From: Pholiota molesta
Taxonomy: Eukaryota > Basidiomycota > Agaricomycetes > Agaricales > Strophariaceae
Reading direction: 5' to 3'
DNA: 64,000 nucleotides
Assembly (NCBI GenBank): GCA_014925825.1
Contig: JACGCK010000057.1
Span: 186,001 to 250,000 of the forward strand
This document shows, in pieces, positions 57,255-64,000 of the stretch (position 1 is the stretch's first letter; every line of letters starts with the position of its first letter). The translations under genes and the position numbers were made by a program. The notes beneath the pieces were generated by a model. It was not told the origin of the DNA and made no database searches. It saw only the letters and a program-made list of their open reading frames with translations.

Positions 57255-60181
57255 TCACATGAGACGCGTCTTTCCAGTCTGCACAGCTGTTGTCGAACGC
57301 ATCAAGTCACTGTAGCCATAGATGAATAAATAGTTACGGGAAAGGAAGAAAAAACTCACTCGAAAGCATTCGACACACACATCTTGATATCCTTGTAGCT
57401 CACCACCAAACAGCTCTGCTCATCACGCGCAACGAGCATAAGCTTCTCGTCCGTCCCGGCATCAAGCTAAATTTCGACACACAGTTAAATATTTAAGGCA
57501 GCAGAGTAGATAGGATAAGAAGCATACCTTGTTCAAACATGTAAGCACGTGTGAGAGATCAAGCACCGGGTTTCCATGCTCATCGACTTGGTGAAAGACG
57601 TAGTCCCTAAACAGCTTGATGATATAGCGATCGCCCGTTTCAGACCAGCGGGCATCCCTTGCAAACCTGTAATAAGGTCACGAATCAGTCTGTATTGACT
57701 GACAGCGAAAGAGCATCGCAGCGCGAAGGTAGAAAACAGAAAAAGACGTACTCTGGCCGTTCATTGATGAACCCGAACTTGCACATGAGTCTGAACAGAC
57801 GCGCATTCTCAAGCTCGCCCATGAGTTCATTCTCAAGTCGATCGGTAGCCCTGTATCAGAAAATGTGGTAAATCAGTATAAAAAGCACAATTTTGGAAGC
57901 GATGTCATACATGAGCGCATCGTCATGCTCCTGCAGTATCCGCGGGCGAATCATCTCCAAAACCTGGTCGATATTCTGTTACAGAAAACCCCAGCAAGGT
58001 CAATTGACAGCCTCCCCTAGTCTCTTCGATAAAGACACACCTTCTGGATCTTGCTACACAAAAACAGCGCAAGAGCCTGTATCTCCATACTATACCCCTT
58101 CTTCATGCTCTCGACGCTCTTTTGTAGGTTCCCCTGCGTTGCAGCCGCCAGGTTGCCTGTGCACAACGCGAAGATCAGCCGACCGAACTTGATAAGATCT
58201 TCCTGCTGAAGGGTTGCGATATCCGGCTGAGCGGTGCCGAAGAGAAGTACATCGAAGAGCCCACAGGAGGAAATGCGGACTCTGATGGTCCATCACTTGG
58301 TCAATCAGAGATATTTTTAGGAACAAAAAAAAACCTACCGATTTTGCCCAGTCACCAGAATTTTCGTTGCATCGATCATCCTTACTGCCAGACCTCTCTC
58401 ATGTACCTTCTTGATCGCTGATGCGATCTGTACAATGTATGACCATAGTGTACGCTCTGGTAGCAGCTGCACTTGTGATTGCAATTGCAACTGCTGCTGT
58501 TGTTGTTGCTGCTGGCGCCCATGGCGTCCATAATATACAGGCTGTTGATATGTGAGCGTGTTGGAGGAGGCAGGCTTGGGTTTGATATGCAAGTCATATA
58601 GCGTTTGCGCGTTCGGGTGGTAGGCGTAGGCGACGACGAGCGCTAAAAAAGATAATCAGGCGCCAATTAGTCTTTCGTACAGATGCAGTCACATAAAGAG
58701 GAGACAAACAATTGTCGTTGAACGAGCGCGTAGTGAATGCCTCCTTCACAGCCACGATGTGGGGTGCTGGATCTGCGACCAAGTTTCAATAGGCGCGAAA
58801 GCGACCTGGTGCGTCAGACGGAAATTCTCCACCCGCCGCAGGCAGAAGGGCGTGCCATCCGCGCTCCGGATAGCTCTGTATACGGTGAGTGCCAGTTTCC
58901 CAGCTTCTTGCGCTCCCGTTCCCCAGCACCTGCACCTGTGGGCTCGAGCGGAACAAGCGTATGATATCCCTGTAGCTCTTCGGGAGGCCTAGGTCGACGG
59001 GGTTCACTGTGCGGCTGGTCTCACTCCGCTCTTGCAGCAGCTGACGCAACTCGGTAGATGAAGGGACAAAGTGGGAAGCAGATGGGTTCTGCACGAGTTC
59101 GGGGGGCATGTTCGGGGTGTAAAGGAGATAATTCAGCTGCAACCAGAGTGGCGTAAATAAATCAATCAGGCAGAAGTGTAGGATATAGTACTTACTGGTT
59201 GCCGCAAAAAAACAGGCGCGGCGTGATAGTAGGATGTCTCGTGTGGATGGTATTCGTCATAGTAGTTTGGTGTCTCCGTCTTGAAATTTCTTTTAGCATG
59301 AAATTGCCGAAGAAAATAGATCAAACCGTACAATTTCAAGCCCTTGCAAGCCATTTCCGAGTGATCCACCTGATAGTCGTACCCATCATGATACCCGTAC
59401 TCTTGCTGCCCCAGCCCATGATCAGCATACTCCTCGTGGGGCTGCCCGTTGGCATACCCGTTCCCCTCCTCAGCATACCCGATCTCCTCGTGGCTCTCTG
59501 GGGCCTGGGCGTCGACACTCATCTCCGGTATACCGGCTTCCGTTGCTTGGGGAGGAGGTGGAGAAACAACGTCGCGCTGTGCAGCAGCCGCATTGGCGAA
59601 CTTGGGCACGAAGATCGGCGCGTTCACAGCCTGTGCGGTGATGGCGGCTACCGCAGGCGAACTTACGCGGGGGACAGGAGAAGTGGGTCTGCGTGGTTGT
59701 TAGACTGGCGGTAAGGGCCTCTGGGGAAGACATACGGGGGTGGGATAGCATCTTCGGCCTGTGTATGGCTGAGTCATGCGTTTCTGGAGATGGAAAAGAT
59801 ATAAGGACGCACGGGAGGATGGTAATACACGCATCCTTTGTCCTGAAATCGACAACTTCTGTATAAATTGAAGTAATGGTCGATTGATTAGTTTGAGTTG
59901 AATGTAAGACGTGATGTAGATTGTATGATAAATGGCCCTTCGAAAGCGATCACTCACCCATAGATAACGATGTTCCTGCACTGTCTCTGCACAGAATCTA
60001 CACCAAACAGTATCCATAGTGAGTGAGCTTTGTCGAAGCCTAGATGCCGCGTAATGGCACAACCTGGTTAAACTGTTGAACACATACCCTTACGTGGTGG
60101 TGCTTGTTTCACAGCGTCCTCCTCCTCGGTGGGTTTGGCAATGCGCACGGCAGTGGACTGTGGGCGTGCAAAGAAGGCCAT
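57255..60181 (-). CDS. PAN3: PAN3, regulatory subunit of the PAN2-PAN3 deadenylase
   Basis: Pseudokinase that recruits PAN2 and poly(A)-binding protein to trim mRNA poly(A) tails. Starts [20 protein letters not shown]. After two introns comes the N-terminal CCCH zinc finger [25 protein letters not shown]. Then a Pro/Ala/Gly/Tyr-rich linker with [10 protein letters not shown]. Next [31 protein letters not shown], and the pseudokinase: [36 protein letters not shown], a polyGln tract (about 58490-58520), [57 protein letters not shown]. The C-terminal knob: [60 protein letters not shown], ending [22 protein letters not shown]. A base is lost in the GGGG run at 58757-58760 (IQHP..IVAVKE). Gene order and domains are as in all fungal PAN3. 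Confidence 0.93.
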
Positions 60182-61981
60182 TAGAATATAATACAAATAG
60201 ATGGCGACGTAGGCGCCTCCGGTCTGCTGCCCAGCAGAAAGGACGAGGCAGAAGGAGATTAAGCACGAACAGAATACCGACCCTGGATATCACCGCAATG
60301 GGCCTTGCCAAATATAACAATACAAAGTCTGACCAATCAACATGAGGTTGGTGGTTGGCCATTCTGCACAATGTTCACGGGATGAAGATATTGGTACGGA
60401 CGTGTAGCTGTGACTTTCTCGAGAAATTTCAGTGGGATATTACATAGGGATACGATTTTGAAGCAAATTGATTGACTGATGTCGATGGAATCATCACATA
60501 TCTAGTATAATGGAATGGATTTTAATTGTTTCGTCTGAATGCAATCTTGTTCATCTGCAAATTTTTCGGGAAGGTGTTGGTTGGGTGGATGTTGGTAAGT
60601 TACTATTTAGAGAGACAAAAACTGAGCATTATCTATTATTCTGCAGGCATCGGCGCGTCATATCTTGACAATGAATGCTAATGGATCCACTGGCATCCAA
60701 TGAAGTGCCGATAGCTTTAGGTTGAGCCCTTCGAAATCATCTTGTTCAGCGCTCAATAATTTTTATTTTTTGGATTCAGACCTCTACTGTCGAGGCGCAT
60801 CAACGGAACAATGGGCCAGAATGGGCGCTTGTCTACGGCTTGTTAAAAATAGATCGTCGTGCTTTACCTTGAATATTCTGAATCCGGACCGACTGATTCA
60901 TACTCAGGCGCTGCTTGAAAGAGTTTCTCTTGATGCCAAATGGCAATCCGAAAGCCGAGAATTCGTGGATTTCTCCCCTACTTGCTTTACAAGGAAGACG
61001 ATGTAATGGGCGGCCCGGGTGTTCGTGTATTTATGCCAACCTGCAGACGTAGTCGTCAAGGAAGTTGCGGCTACTTGAAGTTGGGATGGACAATCTAGGA
61101 CTAGTAACTAACGAAATAGATGATTTTAGAGAGGTCATCAAAGTATTTGCACACCATTACTATGATATAGGTGATCTCCTTACATTGCGGATGCTTCTAG
61201 AGAGAGAAAAAATAATTCTGATCTCTCCTTGACTACTTAGCTATGTAGCATCCGACTTCGTCGTCAAACTCTCCCTGCTACTTTCCTGCACAATCAAACT
61301 GCAGCATATAAGGATGCTCTATCTGGTTCTCTGGACAGATTGATTTTTTAAATCCAAAAAATTTGGTAGCTCCTATCGCTTTATTGCTTTCATCAGAACA
61401 AGAGGTATCAATAGAGGCGTAACTTGCGGACAAGTTATAGGTGTAGACCGCTAGTATCGACGATATTCCCGCTGTGCATTTTGTTTAGCAGCCAGCACGG
61501 ACTTTGAGCACACTCAAGTAATCCGGGATATCTTGACATCCGTGGCAGCCGCATCGTGGCAATTTTTGCAGTAATTTCCGTTCAATACTTTACTCAATAA
61601 TAATCACCGTTCAGAACACATGCGTGAAATGTTATTGCTACTCGTCACCTCCTGGTGTCGAAGGATGGTTATCAGCGCTGGAAGTGTTGTAAGTAGACAA
61701 ATATAGCTATTAGATACAAATGGAGGTATTTTAGAAATCGTATCCCTGGTGGCCAGTATATTTTCAGTTCTGTAATCCGAGCATAGCGGCAGTAAATCTA
61801 AAAGGAACAAAGCGTATTTCAAGTCCATACATTCATCGATTATACGGTGATCCAATTTTTTGGAGGCGAGGGCGAATCGGATTTTGGGGGTAAAAAAGGA
61901 CCTCAATCTCTCCACTTCCACTATATCTTCAGACCCGACTTTAAATCTCTAAAGACCACCTTAAGACATCATTGAAACAAG
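60182..61981. other. Long intergenic region without a supported gene
   Basis: Starts with the PAN3 promoter. Frames at 60722-61006 (plus) and 61604-61921 (minus) show no motif. Nothing recognised. Confidence 0.4.
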
Positions 61982-62488
61982 ATGCATTTTCGCAAGATAG
62001 CTCTTAGCGCTGCTCTGATCTACACCGGAATGGCATATGCCACCTCTGGAGATGGTATGTTCTTCATCTTCATTGACGTTTATGGTTGCTGACAAGTCCT
62101 TGTGCTCCCTCCGCAGCCACATTCTTTGAGCCCGGTGTGAGTAGCTCGTGTGCAAGCTCCTCCCATATTTTACTGGATTGAATAGCTCGGGGCCTGTGGG
62201 GTATCAAACAATGCAAACGACTTTATTGTAGCGCTTTCACCTGCAGAGTACAGCAGTGGGGCAAACTGCGGCAGGGATATAGAAGTTCAGTGTACGTGTT
62301 CATATTCTAACAAATTTAATATATCAAAATTAAGAGCTTTTCAAGACCAAGGAAAGTCTGTCATAGTAGAAGTCGTGGACTTATGTCCGGGATGTGCCTC
62401 TGGCAGCATCGATCTTTCCCCAGCCGCATTTTCTCAATTGGCCGATGAGTCCCTTGGACGAATCCAAGTTACTTGGAGCTTCGTTTAA
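61982..62488 (+). CDS. Small secreted RlpA/expansin-like double-psi beta-barrel protein
   Basis: Four exons joined in frame with no break. Signal peptide MHFRKIALSAALIYTGMAYA. The single domain is of the barwin/RlpA-like double-psi barrel type: GDATFFEPGLGACGVSNNAN (T-F-[FY]-x-P-G-x-G-A-C-G), FIVALSPAEYSSGANCGRDI, SVIVEVVDLCPGCASGSIDL (V-x-D-x-C-P-x-C motif), SPAAFSQLADESLGRIQVTW. The Asp of VVDLCPGC is the expected key acid. About 115 residues, the usual size of secreted fungal barwin/EXLX1-like and cerato-platanin-neighbour proteins. Probably binds or loosens cell-wall polysaccharide outside the cell; no enzymatic activity is proved for such short members. Confidence 0.9.
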
Positions 62489-63236
62489 CTTTATTATTTT
62501 ATGTTTCGCATGTATTTTAGGAGGGTACTTTGTGGGCCATGGGTGCCAATAGTTATGGTGATTGTTACAGTTTCAGGAAGGGAAGGGAAAATTTTGAAGT
62601 AACATCGCACCTTATTAGAGTATCCAAAAATTTGAATTAGCGACTATGCCCAAATTAAATAACCACCTTTTCGTTTGATCAACGACAATTCCTTTCAGTA
62701 ACTCACTGATTTGGGCGCTTAGAGTTCATTGAACTTAAAATAGATTTTCTGTGCTTGGTCGTGTTTTCTTCGGAAGCGACGCTTTGTTGAACGTTCCGGA
62801 TCCGGACTTCCAATCACAGCCTACCGTTTCTGCCGAACACGTTATGTAAATGTGGGCGGCCATTTCATTGTACACAAGCTTTATGCCCGCCGCTACGCGT
62901 CGGAGGTTCCCGCTTCGCGCTCACCTCCTGCTTCACTCTGGGCAACAGCTTGCCGGGGCTGCGCCCTGGACCCCCTTTGAGTCGGCGCCTTGCGCCTCCG
63001 TACATAGCCCTTAAAAATAGAATTTGCTTGAAATTGCCTCTATGATTTACAGTTAAATCAAGCGCAATAAAAAGTTGGAATTGAACAAAAAAAATCGAGT
63101 AGAGTAAACTAAATTAAGATCTCAAAAGAATTATATTTTTTGCTCTGTACTGGCCAAAGTACAAAAAAAAGAGGAGCAAAATTTTAGAAATATATTTGAT
63201 GGTGCTTTGACTTGTTCTATATATTTTTAAATATGT

Positions 63237-63259
63237 GGGCCAGAGCTGCGCCCTGGCCC
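63237..63259. repeat. GC-rich hairpin GGGCCAG..CTGGCCC (1)
   Basis: GGGCCAG-AGCTGCGCC-CTGGCCC: perfect 7-bp stem with a 9-nt loop, lying in AT-rich DNA. Confidence 0.85.
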
Positions 63260-63375
63260 ATTCTTCCAAGAATAATTCTGAAATGTTCAAAATATGACAA
63301 CTCTCCTACTAATTTACTATTTACTATTGTACCCAATTCAAAACTTCCCATTATATTTTACTTCTGAGAAATTTT

Positions 63376-63398
63376 GGGCCAGAGCTTCACCCTGGCCC
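63376..63398. repeat. GC-rich hairpin GGGCCAG..CTGGCCC (2)
   Basis: GGGCCAG-AGCTTCACC-CTGGCCC: same stem as at 63237, loop changed at two bases, 139 bp downstream. Confidence 0.85.
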
Positions 63399-63792
63399 TC
63401 TTTATAGACTATCCATATCTACTAATTTATGTACCCTTTTAAGAAGACTCTGAAGTATCTCAGGTCAATCAATCTCATTCAATGCTAAATTTGACAACTT
63501 TCCTGCAATTTTCAGCTTAGATTCAGCTTAGACTTGGGTATTATAATGGATGATTTAAGCTCCACATATTCAATGTTATATAAAACACAGAGGCCGGACT
63601 CAGAGGATGTGCAAAAAAGATGTTGGGAAGACGCGCAGATTTGGTTGAGATTTGGCGCAGATCGAACGCGAACATTGTACGAAGACGCGGCCATGGTGAG
63701 ACGCGCGCGTCGGTCCTACCCCAGGCCCAGCCCCCAGGCTTATCTTATAAGACGTTCTCGCTGGTAGAGGCTTTGACCCGTTTACCGTGGAG

Positions 63793-64000
63793 ATGACATC
63801 CAAACCGCGACGAAACTCTTCCAATGACTCCAAACAGGCTCCTTTGCAAGATGGGCCGTCGACGACGCATTGGGGCCGACGACTGCTAATTGGAATAGCA
63901 TTGAGCGGCGCGCTGCTATTCTTCAACTACAATGCGCAGCTCTCGTATGTTATATGCTCGCCAGCTCGGAAGATCTATACAGTGGATGGAACTAATCCTC
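63793..64000 (+). CDS. Start of a membrane-anchored amidohydrolase (YtcJ-like), partial
   Basis: The open frame runs off the right edge. MTSKPRRNSSNDSKQ is a short cytosolic tail, followed by a hydrophobic anchor (LLIGIALSGALLFFNYN) and then SYVICSPARKIYTVDGTNP. The last block (Y-x-[VI]-C-S/A-x-x-x-x-I-Y-T-V-D) is the conserved start of agaricomycete amidohydrolase-3/YtcJ-like proteins, metal-dependent hydrolases of unknown natural substrate. The catalytic part lies outside the window, so the call rests on this short N-terminal match. Confidence 0.6.
   Translation, partial: MTSKPRRNSSNDSKQAPLQDGPSTTHWGRRLLIGIALSGALLFFNYNAQLSYVICSPARKIYTVDGTNP

Larger units (their letters stand above)
62489..63792. 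other. AT-rich tract with GC-rich hairpins
   Basis: No gene. From 63000 to 63500 the DNA is very AT-rich and is broken by short GC-rich segments with inverted repeats (see the repeat entries). 62880-62990 holds another GC-rich block ending in CGGGGCTGCGCCCTGGACCC, similar to the hairpins. Confidence 0.6.

Noticed and set aside
1..64000. CRISPR arrays, bacterial operons, transposase or reverse-transcriptase genes
   Set aside because: No regularly spaced repeats, ribosome-binding sites, DDE, tyrosine-recombinase or RT motifs were found; the region is eukaryotic and intron-rich.

Overview
The window reads as nuclear DNA of a filamentous basidiomycete, most likely an agaricomycete. Genes are cut by many short (about 50-65 bp) GT-AG introns, they are densely packed on both strands, and the families are typical of mushroom-forming fungi: DUF6533 seven-helix protein, BRI3-like, SUR7/PalI-like and ISH1/MSC1-like proteins, PAN3, and a CaaX-ending mating-pheromone precursor. 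No bacterial, viral or plasmid features were seen.

Layout. 0-8 kb: a tandem array of three FAD-linked (berberine-bridge/6-hydroxynicotine-oxidase type) oxidoreductases followed by a cytochrome P450, which resembles a small secondary-metabolism block. 8.8-11.9 kb: a direct tandem duplication of about 1.5 kb carrying two decayed copies of an unrecognised minus-strand gene. 12.3-13 kb: a conserved acidic, Cys-rich basidiomycete protein. 13.7-19.9 kb: a block of nuclear genes for mitochondrial proteins: the ATP synthase inhibitor IF1 and F0 subunit h, head-to-head across about 180 bp, then the mitochondrial RNA polymerase RPO41 convergent to subunit h. 20.7-20.9 kb: a short gene read here as a farnesylated mating-pheromone precursor (MDSFTT start, Glu-Arg processing motif, C-terminal CVIG). 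23-30 kb: DUF6533 protein, MFS drug-type transporter, a CsbD-like-tailed protein and a BRI3-like protein. 30.7-35.1 kb: tRNA pseudouridine synthase (DEG1/PUS3 type) and two tandem SUR7/PalI-like membrane proteins. 37.8-41.7 kb: two Ser/Ala-rich probably GPI-anchored proteins and an ISH1/MSC1-like protein. 43-48.7 kb: HMG-box protein, interstitial telomere-like repeats, an orphan 351-residue ORF with a duplicated fragment of its 3' end, and a DAO-type FAD oxidoreductase. 49-51.9 kb: two opposed tRNA-Asp genes with introns flanking the CTP:phosphocholine cytidylyltransferase. 52.7-60.2 kb: a rhodanese-plus-dual-specificity MAP-kinase phosphatase with an internally duplicated rhodanese-like domain, and PAN3. 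62-64 kb: a small secreted RlpA/expansin-like barrel protein, an AT-rich tract with GC-rich hairpins, and the start of a membrane-anchored amidohydrolase.

A window-wide feature is important for any reader. Conserved genes, including essential ones (subunit h, RPO41, PAN3, PUS3, MAPK phosphatase), repeatedly carry one-base losses, mostly in short mononucleotide runs, that break the reading frame while both flanks stay perfectly conserved. This looks far more like uncorrected consensus errors than real pseudogenes. Frame breaks given below should be read in that light.
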